A DNA stretch of 57,502 nt from the NCBI GenBank assembly GCA_016871855.1, contig VHBQ01000009.1:1-57502 (forward strand). Reading direction: 5' to 3'. The position numbers were made by a program, and so were the translations under genes. The DNA comes from Gemmatimonadota bacterium. Lineage in GTDB: Bacteria > Gemmatimonadota > Gemmatimonadetes > Gemmatimonadales > Gemmatimonadaceae. Shown here piece after piece: positions 41,407 to 50,523 of the stretch (its first letter is position 1; the number at the start of each line of letters is the position of its first letter). The notes under the pieces are model-generated. The model was not told the DNA's origin. It did no database searches and saw nothing but the letters and a program-made list of their open reading frames with translations.

Positions 41407-43230
41407 TTATCTCTTCCCGAGTAGCTCCAGCACTCCCAAGCTCATGATGGGCAAGTACGTGATCAGCAGCACCCCGATGCCCGTGATGACGAGGAAGGGC
41501 ACGATGTGCCGATAGAGGCTTGTCAGCGGCTGGCCGAACCGGGACGAACTGAGGAAGAGGTTCAGGCCGACGGGCGGCAGCAGGAAGCCCATCTCGAGGT
41601 TCGCGAGGAAGATCACGCCCAGGTGCACGGGGTCGATGCCGAAGGCCACGCCCATCGGCGCAATGAGCGGCGCGAGGATGATGATCGCCGAGTAGATCTC
41701 CAGCACGCTGCCCAGGATGAGCAGCAGCACGTTGAGCGCGAGCAGGAAGACCATCGGCGACGAGATGTGCTGCTGGACCCACGCGAGGATGGCGTCGGGG
41801 ATCATCGCGTCCACGAGGTAGTTCGTCAGCCCCATCGCCACGCTCAGCAGGATCAGCACCGCCCCCATCAGCGCCGCCGACTTGAGCAGGACCTCGGGCA
41901 GCTCGGTGAAGATCTTGATGTCGCGCGTGACGAAGCACTCGACGATGATCGTGTACGTCAGCGCCGCCGCCGCGGTCTCGAGCATCGTGGCCGTGCCGGT
42001 GACGAACAGCCCGATGATCAGCACGGGGAGCAGCAGTTCCCACTTGGCTGCCCACGCGGAGGCCGCCACCTCGCGCCAGGCGAAGGCCTGGCGCGCCTGC
42101 GTTGCCTTGCGTCCGACCACGATGCCGTAGCCGGCGGTGAGGACGACGAGGAGCAGGCCGGGAATCAGGCCGGCGAGGAAGAGCTGGTCGGCAGGCACCG
42201 AGGCTTCGCGCGAGCTGGCCACCACGCTGTACAGAATGACCGGGAGGCTGGGCGGGAAGAGCAGCCCCAGCGAGCCCGACGCGGTCACGAGGCCGAGCGA
42301 GAATCCCTCGGAGTACCCATCCTTGCGGAGGATGGGATACACCAGCCCGCCCAGCGCGATGATCGTCACGCCAGAGCCGCCGGTGAAGGTCGTGAAGACG
42401 GCGCAGACTGCCGCGACCATCACGGCAATGCCACCGGGCATCCAGCCGAACACCGCGCGGAAGAAGCGCACGAGCCGTTCCGCCGCCGCGCTTTCCGCCA
42501 GCACATATCCCGCGGCCGTGAGCAAGGGAATGGCCGGGAGCGTGGGCGACGCGACCAGCCGGTACACTTCGGCGGACACCGCGGCCACCGGCACGCCTTC
42601 GGCGAAGAAGAGCACCAGCGCGACGCCGCCCATCGCCACGAAGACCGGCGCGCCGAGCAGCGCCGCCGCCAGCACGAGCAGCGTCAGCGGCCAGAGATAG
42701 TGCGCGTATTCCAGCGGCACGAGGCCGAGCGCGAACGCGCCGCCCACGCAGGCGAGCGCGATCGCGCGCCCCCACCACTTGTCGGACGCGAGCCAAACGA
42801 ACTGCAGGGCCATCACGCCCATCGCGACCGGCATGATCAGCTCGCTCACCCACTGCGGGATGCCGATCGAGAGCATCTTGGGCTCGATCCGGTTCGCCGC
42901 CACCACCTTCGCGCTCGCGTAGGCGAGGATGCCGACGATGGCCGCCGCCACCGCGTAGGACAGGAGGCGCGTCGCCTGGCGCCAGACGCCGTCGCCGAAG
43001 AACTCAGCGGTGGAGAGCGTCAGGTGCTTGGCCTGACTGGTCGCGGCCATGCCCCCGACGAAGGCGAGCCACAGCGTCAGCTGCGTCACGTACTCGGCGG
43101 TTCCCACGAGGTGGAAGCCGCCGAGCGGACGGCCGATCATGTCAATGAGCGGCAGCGTCGTTGCCAGCAGCAGGGCGATGACGAGGGCGCCCTGTTCGGT
43201 GCGCCGAAGGGCGGTGACGACGCGACTCAC
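41407..43230 (-). CDS. TRAP transporter fused small-large permease (DctQ-DctM type)
   Basis: The 607-residue inner-membrane protein fuses a four-helix DctQ-like part (about 1-170) to a twelve-helix DctM-like part. The large part has hallmarks such as FTGGSGVTIIALGG, SLGLLFPPSLPVI and LGLLLPPVGLNLFL-type segments near the end. It moves a solute, captured by the periplasmic binding protein, using a sodium or proton gradient. The GTG at 43230 overlaps the binding-protein stop (GTGA). Gene order T, P, QM with overlaps indicates one operon. Confidence 0.93.
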   Translation of the reverse strand: MSRVVTALRRTEQGALVIALLLATTLPLIDMIGRPLGGFHLVGTAEYVTQLTLWLAFVGGMAATSQAKHLTLSTAEFFGDGVWRQATRLLSYAVAAAIVGILAYASAKVVAANRIEPKMLSIGIPQWVSELIMPVAMGVMALQFVWLASDKWWGRAIALACVGGAFALGLVPLEYAHYLWPLTLLVLAAALLGAPVFVAMGGVALVLFFAEGVPVAAVSAEVYRLVASPTLPAIPLLTAAGYVLAESAAAERLVRFFRAVFGWMPGGIAVMVAAVCAVFTTFTGGSGVTIIALGGLVYPILRKDGYSEGFSLGLVTASGSLGLLFPPSLPVILYSVVASSREASVPADQLFLAGLIPGLLLVVLTAGYGIVVGRKATQARQAFAWREVAASAWAAKWELLLPVLIIGLFVTGTATMLETAAAALTYTIIVECFVTRDIKIFTELPEVLLKSAALMGAVLILLSVAMGLTNYLVDAMIPDAILAWVQQHISSPMVFLLALNVLLLILGSVLEIYSAIIILAPLIAPMGVAFGIDPVHLGVIFLANLEMGFLLPPVGLNLFLSSSRFGQPLTSLYRHIVPFLVITGIGVLLITYLPIMSLGVLELLGKR

Positions 43231-44252
43231 TTCTTCGCGGCGCCCGGACGGCGGCGGTACTCGTCGCGGAAGCGCAGGGCGTCGTCGAATGCGTCCGCCG
43301 GCACCACGCCGCCGCGAATGATCGGCATGCCCGCCTCGACGGACCTCCGCCACAGGTCGCGGGTGCGCGCATCGACGGGCACCACGGTGAGACCGGCCTT
43401 CTTCATCGCCGCCACGTCACGGTCGTAGCCGTCGCGGATCGCCTTCTGCAGCTTGGCACCCGCGTCCCGCGCGATCTTCAGCAGCTGCGGCCGCAGCTCG
43501 GCGGGAATGCGCTCCCACGTCTCCTTGCGAATCACCGTGGCTCCCATCAGGATCTGCACCGGCAGGTCGGTCATGAACCGCGTCTGCTCGTAGTAGCGGG
43601 TGATGAGCGCCACCTGCGGCGGGGCGAGGAACGCCTCGAACAGGCCGGTCTGCAGCCCGGTCACCAGCTCCGTGGACGGTGCCGGCCGCGGGTCGTACCC
43701 CATGCGCTTGTACGCCTCGGTCGTCTTCACGTCGCCGGCCCAGCTGAAGAGCTTGAGCTTCTTCATCTGGTCAGGCGTCGCCGCGGGCGACTTGGTGAAG
43801 AAGTGGTTCCAGCCGCCGTCCGCCCAGTTGAGCACGACGAAGCCCTTGGCCTCAAAGCTCGCCTCCAGCTTCGGGCGCATCCGTTCGAGCACGGCGTACA
43901 CTTCCTCGTAATCGTCGAAGGCCAGCGGAATGCTCAGGGCGTAGATGCCCCGCTCGATCTCGCCAAGCCCCGCGGAGGTGAGCACGCCGGCATTGAGCGT
44001 GCCCAGGTTCATCTTCCGCACGACATCGGGGTCATCCCCCTGCCGGCCGCCGGGATACAGCAGTACGCGCACCTTGCCGCCCGACGCCTTGTTCCACTGG
44101 TCGGCGACTTCCTTGAGGACGAGGAACCACGACGAGTTCTCGGGGACGAGCGTGGCCATCTTGACCGTCACCGGCGCCTGCGCGCGCAGTGGCTGCGCGA
44201 GGGCGACGATGAGGGTGAGCAGCAGGGCGAGGGGCGCGTATTTGCGAAGCAT
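43227..44252 (-). CDS. TRAP transporter solute-binding protein (DctP/TatP type)
   Basis: The 341-residue periplasmic protein begins with a signal peptide ending LRAQA (about residue 25). The start of the mature part, KMATLVPENSSWF, and the segment GTLNAGVLTSAGLG fit the DctP family, and an Arg in the central region is likely the carboxylate-binding residue. The neighbouring TPR lipoprotein shows it belongs to the TPR-associated TRAP type. Substrate unknown; such systems are thought to take hydrophobic or carboxylated ligands. Confidence 0.92.
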   Translation of the reverse strand: MLRKYAPLALLLTLIVALAQPLRAQAPVTVKMATLVPENSSWFLVLKEVADQWNKASGGKVRVLLYPGGRQGDDPDVVRKMNLGTLNAGVLTSAGLGEIERGIYALSIPLAFDDYEEVYAVLERMRPKLEASFEAKGFVVLNWADGGWNHFFTKSPAATPDQMKKLKLFSWAGDVKTTEAYKRMGYDPRPAPSTELVTGLQTGLFEAFLAPPQVALITRYYEQTRFMTDLPVQILMGATVIRKETWERIPAELRPQLLKIARDAGAKLQKAIRDGYDRDVAAMKKAGLTVVPVDARTRDLWRRSVEAGMPIIRGGVVPADAFDDALRFRDEYRRRPGAAKK

Positions 44253-44266
44253 GTGGTGTTCAGTGG

Positions 44267-45190
44267 TTAGTCGACAAACAGGTCGTCAATGCGGCTCAGC
44301 AGCCAGCGGGCCCGCCGCTGGTTGATGACATTGGCCAGCCGCTGGGCCGGGTCCTTGCTGATGTCCACCGCGAGCGCCTGGTTCAGGAGCGTCTCGAACT
44401 CCTTCCGATTGTTCTCGTTGATGGACACCATTTCGGCCATGCTCACGAACGGCGCCGCGCGCCGCCCGTCGGCCAGCTGCGTGGCGCGCGCGAAATGCTC
44501 GCGCGCCTTGGCCATCGAGCCGCCGGCGGCCGCGTGGCCCGCCTCCCAGGCCAGCAGGAAGTCGTGCACAGCGCCGAGTTCGTACACCTCATCGAGCGCG
44601 AGCACGCGGCGCATCATCTTCTCCATCGCCGTCTGCCGGATGGCCAGCTCGGCGTCGTTGACGTCGATGGCCAGCGCGGCCGCCCACGACGCCGCGGTCC
44701 AGTAGAGCAGCGGGACGTGCTTCCGCTGCGTGCGGGACAAGGCCGCGTCCGCGTCGGTCAGCAGGCGATCGCGGAAGCCGGGCACGTCCACCTCAATGCC
44801 GCGCAGGCCGTATTCCGCCGCGCGCAGATACAGCCGCTTGGCCCGCTGGCGCAGCTGGGTCGCCTTGTCGAGGTCCTGCGCCTCGGTGAAGTCGGCTTCC
44901 TGCTGAATGAACGCGTAGCCGTACTGCGTGAAGCCGGAGACGGCGGCGGTCAGAAGCCCTTGATGGCGCGGCGCCTCGTCAATCAGCCCCTCGATGGTCT
45001 TGAGCGCGAAGGGGATCGCGTCGCGCACCAGCTCGGGATCGTCGTCCCGGGCGAACGTGGACGAGCTCCCCGAGGCGAGGGCATCCCCCAGCGAGTTGAT
45101 CGCCATCCGCTTGATCGAGCAGCCCGAGAGGGTGAGGGCCAGCCCGGCGAGCGCCACGGAGCGAAGGTGGGATGAGTGCAGCAGGGGCAT
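44267..45190 (-). CDS. TRAP-associated TPR lipoprotein (TatT type)
   Basis: The 307-residue lipoprotein has a signal peptide with lipobox LSGC (about residue 24). An all-helical body of TPR-like hairpins follows (LYLRAAEYGLRGIE, AKAREHFARATQLADG). It matches the T subunit of TPR-protein-associated TRAP (TPAT) systems, where a trimer of T docks on the binding protein and may hand over ligand. The ATG at 45190 has GGAGA upstream. It is the first gene of the operon; a TATTAA -10-like site (45237-45232, minus strand) lies about 42 bases upstream. Confidence 0.9.
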   Translation of the reverse strand: MPLLHSSHLRSVALAGLALTLSGCSIKRMAINSLGDALASGSSSTFARDDDPELVRDAIPFALKTIEGLIDEAPRHQGLLTAAVSGFTQYGYAFIQQEADFTEAQDLDKATQLRQRAKRLYLRAAEYGLRGIEVDVPGFRDRLLTDADAALSRTQRKHVPLLYWTAASWAAALAIDVNDAELAIRQTAMEKMMRRVLALDEVYELGAVHDFLLAWEAGHAAAGGSMAKAREHFARATQLADGRRAAPFVSMAEMVSINENNRKEFETLLNQALAVDISKDPAQRLANVINQRRARWLLSRIDDLFVD

Positions 45191-45371
45191 GAATCTCCGG
45201 CCGGATGGACGGTTGAGACTGTTAATAATGCGCGCGCACCCGGAGCAAGGCGACCCTTGCGTTGGCGGTGCGAGCCTCTTCCGGCCCCCGGTCAAAGGTG
45301 CCAGTCCATGACAAACTACGCTGATATACCCCGCGCGGATTCGGCCGTTCGCCGCAGATGAGCCGCCTTCG

Positions 45372-45377
45372 TAGAAT
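45372..45377 (+). promoter_or_regulatory. TAGAAT -10 element 5 bases before the GH2 ATG
   Basis: TAGAAT ends 5 bases before the ATG at 45383, so the transcript would be leaderless or nearly so. TTCGCC lies 18 bases upstream (45348-45353), as in the promoter at 22241. There is no Shine-Dalgarno sequence. Confidence 0.5.
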
Positions 45378-45382
45378 ACGGG

Positions 45383-47929
45383 ATGACGCTCTCTCGTTCC
45401 CTCCTGACCGCCGGCCTGGGCGTCTTGCTCTGGCCCGCCGGCGCCGCGACGACGGTGGACGCGCGCTCCGCGGCGGATGTCCCGCACTCGAACGCCGCGA
45501 CGGCAGAAGCCGCTCCCCGCCAACGCACCCTCTTCGACTTCGACTGGCGCTTCCACGCCGGCGAGGCGTTGGGGGCTCAGGCAAGCGCGTTCGACGACGC
45601 GCGCTGGGAGCGGGTCGACTTGCCCCACGACTTCATGGTCGAAGGCAAGGGCGACCGCGTCGCCGCCGCAGACGGTCGTGAACCCGATGAACGCGGCGCG
45701 CATCTCGCCATGGCACCTGACGGGCCCTTCGATCCGAGAAGCCCCGGCGGCGCCGCCAGCGGCTATCTCAACGGTGGGATCGGCTGGTATCGGAAGACCT
45801 TCACGCTTCCGGACGGCGCCGCAGCGCGGCGTGTCTTCCTGGAGTTCGAAGGGGCGTACATGAACTCCGAGGTCTGGCTCAACGGCGTCTCGCTCGGCGT
45901 GCGTCCGTACGGCTACTCGAGCTTCACGTACGATCTCACGCCGCACCTCAAGGCGCCGGGAGCGCCGAACGTCGTCGCGGTGCGCGTGCAGGTGAAGCAG
46001 CCGTCGTCCCGATGGTACTCAGGCGCGGGGATCTACCGGCACGTCTGGCTCACCGTCACCGAGCCGGTGCGGCTCGAGCAGTGGGGCGTTGTCGTGCGCA
46101 ACGCGCGAGTGACCGACGCGCGTGCCGACCTCGCGGTGCGCGTCGAAGCGCGCAACCACACGGCCGCCGCGGTGAATGCGCGCGCCGAGGTCAGCGTGCG
46201 CGACGCGGCCGGCCGCGTGGTCGCGACGGCGAGCGCGCCGGTCGCCCTCCCCGCCGACGGGCGCGGTCGCGCGGAGGTCAGTGTGGTCATCCCGACGCCG
46301 CGGCGCTGGTCAGTAGCGGACCCGTATCTGTACGACGTGCAGGCCACGCTGCGGGTGACGGGGCGCGCCGTGGACGCCGAGCGCGTCGCGTATGGCATTC
46401 GCACCATCGGCTTCTCGGCGGACAGCGGCTTTCTGCTGAACGAGCGCCGCCTCCCGCTCAAGGGCGTCTGCCTGCACCACGACCTCGGCCCGCTGGGCGC
46501 GGCCGCGTTCGATCGCGGCATCGAGCGGCAGTTGGAGATCATGAAGGCGATGGGCGTCAACGCCATCCGCACGAGCCACAATCCGCCCGCCCCCGCGCTC
46601 CTCGATCTCGCCGACCGCATGGGCTTCGTGGTGATGGACGAGGTCTTCGACGAGTGGAAGGTGAACAAGACGCGGTTCGGCTACGGCCACTATTTCGACG
46701 AGTGGAGCGAACGCGACACGCGCGACATGGTGCGTCGCGACCGCAACCACGCGAGCGTCGTGATGTGGAGCATCGGCAACGAGATCCCGGAGCAGGGGGA
46801 CACGGCGCGCGCCGAGGCGATGGCCACGCGACTGGCGACGTTCGTGCGCGAGGAGGATCCCACCCGTCTCGTCACGGCCGGGATGGACAACCCCAACGGC
46901 GCGCTGCGCACCGGCTTCGCCAAGCCGCTCGACCTGTTCGGCATCAACTACCACTTGGGCGTCTACCCCACCGTGCGCGGGTTGAAGGCATTCAGTTCCG
47001 AGTCGTCCTCGGACTACAGCTCGCGCGACCAGTACAACCTCGTGTTGAACCTGCGCACGCCGCAGGTGATCAACCGGCTGAACGGCCACGTGTCGTCGTA
47101 CGATCCGGAAGGGCCGCCGTGGGGGAACAGCGCCGAGGCGCAGTTCAAGGCGATGCGCGACAACCCGCACATCGCCGGCGAGTTCGTCTGGACCGGCATC
47201 GACTACATCGGCGAGCCGACGCCGTTCGCGTGGCCCAATCGCAGCTCGTCGTTCGGCATCGTGGACATCGCCGGCTTCCCGAAGGACCGCTTCTACCTGT
47301 ATCAGAGTCAGTGGCGGACGGAGCCAATGGTGCACGTCCTGCCGCACTGGAACTGGCCGCCGGAGTACGAGGGAAAGCCGATCCCGGTGCGGGCGTACAC
47401 GAACGCCGAGTCGGTCGAGCTCTTCCTCAACGATCGGTCGCTGGGCGTGCGCACGTGGACCGGCGTGCAGGATTTCCACCTCGCGTGGGAGGTGCCGTAC
47501 GCACCGGGGGCCCTGCGCGCGGTGGCGAAGCGCGGCGGCGCCGTGGTGGCGGAGCACCGGGTGGAGACGCACGGCGCGCCCGCGCGTCTTGAGCTGCGTG
47601 TGGACCGGCCGACGATCCGGGCCGACGGGCAGGATCTCGCCTTCGTGACGGTTCGCGTGCTGGACGCCCAAGGTCGCCTCGTGCGCGCCGGGGGAAACGT
47701 GGCGGTGCAGTTCGCGTTGTCGGGCGGCGGCAAGATCGCCGGCGTGGACAATGGCGACCCGACCAACCACGAGCCGTTCGTCGGTCCGACGCCGTCGAGC
47801 GCGCGGCACCAGACGTTCAACGGGCTGGCGCTGGTGGTGATTCGCGCGCCGCGGGCGGCCGCTCTGCTCACTCTCGACGCCAAGGCCGACGGCCTCGCCG
47901 CCGCGAGCGCGGCGGTGCGCGCGCGCTGA
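45383..47929 (+). CDS. GH2 beta-galactosidase-like glycosidase, secreted
   Basis: The 848-residue exported enzyme starts with a signal peptide (about 1-27). The GH2 sugar-binding jelly roll covers about 55-225 and the immunoglobulin-like domain about 230-340. The catalytic barrel spans about 340-600, with acid/base Glu467 in SIGNEIPE and a candidate nucleophile Glu540 in AFSSESSSD. C-terminal Ig-like/DUF4982 and invasin-like domains follow. It would remove terminal sugars from plant or microbial polysaccharides in the periplasm. It converges with a GH35 gene on a shared terminator. Confidence 0.9.
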   Translation: MTLSRSLLTAGLGVLLWPAGAATTVDARSAADVPHSNAATAEAAPRQRTLFDFDWRFHAGEALGAQASAFDDARWERVDLPHDFMVEGKGDRVAAADGREPDERGAHLAMAPDGPFDPRSPGGAASGYLNGGIGWYRKTFTLPDGAAARRVFLEFEGAYMNSEVWLNGVSLGVRPYGYSSFTYDLTPHLKAPGAPNVVAVRVQVKQPSSRWYSGAGIYRHVWLTVTEPVRLEQWGVVVRNARVTDARADLAVRVEARNHTAAAVNARAEVSVRDAAGRVVATASAPVALPADGRGRAEVSVVIPTPRRWSVADPYLYDVQATLRVTGRAVDAERVAYGIRTIGFSADSGFLLNERRLPLKGVCLHHDLGPLGAAAFDRGIERQLEIMKAMGVNAIRTSHNPPAPALLDLADRMGFVVMDEVFDEWKVNKTRFGYGHYFDEWSERDTRDMVRRDRNHASVVMWSIGNEIPEQGDTARAEAMATRLATFVREEDPTRLVTAGMDNPNGALRTGFAKPLDLFGINYHLGVYPTVRGLKAFSSESSSDYSSRDQYNLVLNLRTPQVINRLNGHVSSYDPEGPPWGNSAEAQFKAMRDNPHIAGEFVWTGIDYIGEPTPFAWPNRSSSFGIVDIAGFPKDRFYLYQSQWRTEPMVHVLPHWNWPPEYEGKPIPVRAYTNAESVELFLNDRSLGVRTWTGVQDFHLAWEVPYAPGALRAVAKRGGAVVAEHRVETHGAPARLELRVDRPTIRADGQDLAFVTVRVLDAQGRLVRAGGNVAVQFALSGGGKIAGVDNGDPTNHEPFVGPTPSSARHQTFNGLALVVIRAPRAAALLTLDAKADGLAAASAAVRAR

Positions 47930-47947
47930 GCGTTCGCCCAAGCGAGA

Positions 47948-47984
47948 CGCGGGGGCGCCAGCGATCTGCGTTGGCGCCCCCGCG
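47948..47984. terminator. Hairpin terminator shared by GH2 and GH35 genes
   Basis: A perfect 13-bp stem (47948-47960 with 47972-47984) with a short loop lies between the two convergent glycosidase genes. There is no strong T-run on either side. Confidence 0.8.
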
Positions 47985-47998
47985 GCGATTGTGTATCG

Positions 47999-49864
47999 CT
48001 ACTTCAGCGTGGGCTCACCCTTGAGCGGGGCGGGCTCGGTCTTCAGCAGGTCGAGCACGATCACCTCGTTGCGTCCCGCCTTCAGGAATGGCGCCGGGGC
48101 ATAGAGCCGGAACTGCGGCCCGATCTCCCAGAACCGGCCGAGGTTGTGCCCGTTCACCCAGACCACGCCCTTGCGGTAGCCGGTAAGGTCGAGGAACGTG
48201 TCGGCCGGCTTATCGAGCGTGAACTCGCCGCGGAAGAACTGGCCGGGACGCGGCGCGGCGTCCGGCGGGGCGGAGGCTGGCGTGTCGGCGCGCAGCCCCG
48301 TCACCCACGCCGACGTGAGCGGCAGGAGAAACACGTCCCAGTTGAACAACGTCATCCCCGACAGCGCGACGCGATCGGTGATCCCTTTTCGGTCGATCAT
48401 CGCCTGCGCGAAGTTGATGTGCCCCATCCCCTCGACGAGGATGTCGAGCACCGGATTGGCCGAGGTCGCCTTGGGCAGTTCGATGCTGTTCTCGCCGAGC
48501 CGCCGGTCGATGGTGCCGACGAAGACGCCGTCCACGAAGACCGTCGCGTAGTCGTGCAGTTCGGTGATGACGAGCCGGCCGCTCTTCCGGCCGACGAGCG
48601 TGGTGCGGTACAGCACGAGCCCCTGGTTCTGGCCGTAGTGCTCGAAGGGCCTTGGATGCACGGCCGTGATCGGCGTTGGCAGGTTGGCCCAGAGCGACGT
48701 GTGGCGCCGCATCTCGAAGGCGGGGATGGGCACGGCCGGAATCGGCGCGGGCACGGGCGGCACGCTCGTCCCCGCGGGCAGGGCCGCCAGGATCTGCGCG
48801 CGCAGCATCTCGTACTTGGGCGTCGCGCGCCCCTGCTCGTCAATGGGCGCGTCGTAGTCGTAGCTCGTGACGTCGGGCTCGTATCCCTTGCCGCCCGAGT
48901 TGGCTCCCGCGGTGAAGCCGAAGTTCGTGCCGCCGTGGAGCACGTAGAAGTTGAAGGACTTCCCGTTCTTCAGCAGGAATTCGACTTCCCTGCGCAGGTC
49001 GTCCACCGACGGCGCCGCCCACTTCTCGCCCCAGTGCGTGAGCCAGCCGGGATACGTCTCAGACGAGAAGACAGGCACGCCGGGGACGATCGAGCGCGCG
49101 AGCTCCCAGTGCTTCTCGTCGGAGCCGCTGTCGAGGCCAACGGCCGCCCCTGGCAGATGCCCCGCCTCGAGCATGTGCGCCGTCGGGCCGTCGGCCGTGA
49201 AGAACGGCACGTCCACGCCGTGGCGGAGCCAGAGCTCCTTGAGCCGCGCCATGTAGGCGCGGTCGTTGCCGTAGCTCCCGTACTCGTTCTCGATCTGCAC
49301 CATCAGGATGGGGCCGCCGCGCGTGACGAGGAGGGGACGCACTTCCTGCGCGAGCCGCACGATGTAGCGCTCGGCGGCCGCCATGTATGGTGGATACATC
49401 GACCGGATGCGCAGCTCCGGGTCGCGCAGCAGGTACGGCGGGAGTCCGCCGAAGTCCCACTCGGCGCAGACGTACGGTCCCGGGCGCAGGAGCACCCACA
49501 TCCCTTCTTCCTGCGCGATGCGAATGAAGCGCGCGATGTCGCGGTTCCCGTCGCGGAAGTCGAAGCGCCCTTCGGTTTCCTCGTGGTAGTTCCAGAAGAT
49601 GTACGCGGCGATGGTGTTGAGCCCCATCGCCTTCGCCATCTGGATGCGGTGGCGCCAGTACTCCGCGGGAATGCGTGCCGGGTGCATCTCGCCGGCGCGG
49701 ATCTGGAACGGCTTGCCGTCGAGGAGGAAGTCCGTGGCGGAGAGCGCGAAGGTGTGGCGCGGCGATGCGGCCGGGCGGCCGCCGGCGGCACTCGGCGCGG
49801 ACTGGGCGTGCAGGGCCGGCGCTGCGGCGAGCGCGGCGAGAAGAAGGAGCAGGCGTGGCGTCAT
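47999..49864 (-). CDS. GH35 beta-galactosidase, secreted
   Basis: The 621-residue exported enzyme has a signal peptide (about 1-21). A GH35 barrel follows with the family signature GGPILMVQIENEYG, holding the acid/base Glu, and the nucleophile Glu in VFSSETYPGW. C-terminal beta-sandwich domains follow (about 400-610), as in bacterial exo-beta-galactosidases. It releases terminal beta-linked galactose. With the convergent GH2 gene it forms a small galactoside-degrading locus next to a TRAP uptake system. Confidence 0.94.
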   Translation of the reverse strand: MTPRLLLLLAALAAAPALHAQSAPSAAGGRPAASPRHTFALSATDFLLDGKPFQIRAGEMHPARIPAEYWRHRIQMAKAMGLNTIAAYIFWNYHEETEGRFDFRDGNRDIARFIRIAQEEGMWVLLRPGPYVCAEWDFGGLPPYLLRDPELRIRSMYPPYMAAAERYIVRLAQEVRPLLVTRGGPILMVQIENEYGSYGNDRAYMARLKELWLRHGVDVPFFTADGPTAHMLEAGHLPGAAVGLDSGSDEKHWELARSIVPGVPVFSSETYPGWLTHWGEKWAAPSVDDLRREVEFLLKNGKSFNFYVLHGGTNFGFTAGANSGGKGYEPDVTSYDYDAPIDEQGRATPKYEMLRAQILAALPAGTSVPPVPAPIPAVPIPAFEMRRHTSLWANLPTPITAVHPRPFEHYGQNQGLVLYRTTLVGRKSGRLVITELHDYATVFVDGVFVGTIDRRLGENSIELPKATSANPVLDILVEGMGHINFAQAMIDRKGITDRVALSGMTLFNWDVFLLPLTSAWVTGLRADTPASAPPDAAPRPGQFFRGEFTLDKPADTFLDLTGYRKGVVWVNGHNLGRFWEIGPQFRLYAPAPFLKAGRNEVIVLDLLKTEPAPLKGEPTLK

Positions 49865-49985
49865 CCCACGAATGTGCGGCGGCGCTCACGGCGCCGCGAG
49901 AGCCGCCGGGTCCGGGACGGCGGCAGCGCAATCGTGGCTATCCGAGGTCGCGTCCACGCCCCGGCCCGCCTAGTTTTCCCGGTCT

Positions 49986-50477
49986 ATGAACATCCGCATC
50001 CTCGTGACCGGCGGCACGTTCGACAAGGAATACAACGAGCTGAACGGGACGCTCTTCTTCAAGCACACCTATGTGGAGCATATGCTCCAACGCGGGCGCT
50101 GCGCCCTCGATGTCACCGTCGAGGTGCTGATGATGAAGGACTCGCTGGAGATGAGCGACGCCGACCGCGCGCACATCGTGCACGCCTGCCGCGACTGCGA
50201 CGAGTCGCGCGTGGTGATCACCCACGGGACCGACACGATGGTGGAGACGGCGAAGGCTCTCGCCGCCGGCGTCCCCGGCAAGACGGTGGTGCTGACCGGC
50301 GCGATGGTGCCGTTTGCGTTCGGCAGCTCGGACGGGCTCTTCAACCTCGGCAGCGCGCTCTCCTTCGCGCAGACGCTCCCGCCGGGCGTGTACGTCGCGA
50401 TGAACGGTCGCTACTTCCCGTGGGATCGCGTGCGGAAGAATCGCGCGCTGGGCGTCTTCGAGCCGCTGGATGCCTAG
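49986..50477 (+). CDS. Single-domain asparaginase-like protein
   Basis: The 163 residues correspond to the N-terminal domain of type I/II L-asparaginases. TGGTFDKEYNE carries the first catalytic Thr region and THGTDTMVETA the second, with Asp next to Thr. The C-terminal domain of full-length enzymes (about 330 residues) is absent, and no remnant follows. A full asparaginase active site is built from two domains and two subunits, so activity is uncertain. A compact one-domain family is known, and the ORF has no sign of decay. TAGTTT (49971-49976) could be its -10 element. Confidence 0.82.
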   Translation: MNIRILVTGGTFDKEYNELNGTLFFKHTYVEHMLQRGRCALDVTVEVLMMKDSLEMSDADRAHIVHACRDCDESRVVITHGTDTMVETAKALAAGVPGKTVVLTGAMVPFAFGSSDGLFNLGSALSFAQTLPPGVYVAMNGRYFPWDRVRKNRALGVFEPLDA

Positions 50478-50523
50478 CGGGCCGCGCGCCATCTTCCCCG
50501 ACTCACGTATCTCCCACTCCGCT

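Noticed and set aside
41506-43428. 640-residue plus-strand frame over the TRAP permease
   Set aside because: The permease on the minus strand has clear helices and family motifs; the plus frame is low-complexity Arg/His/Gly.
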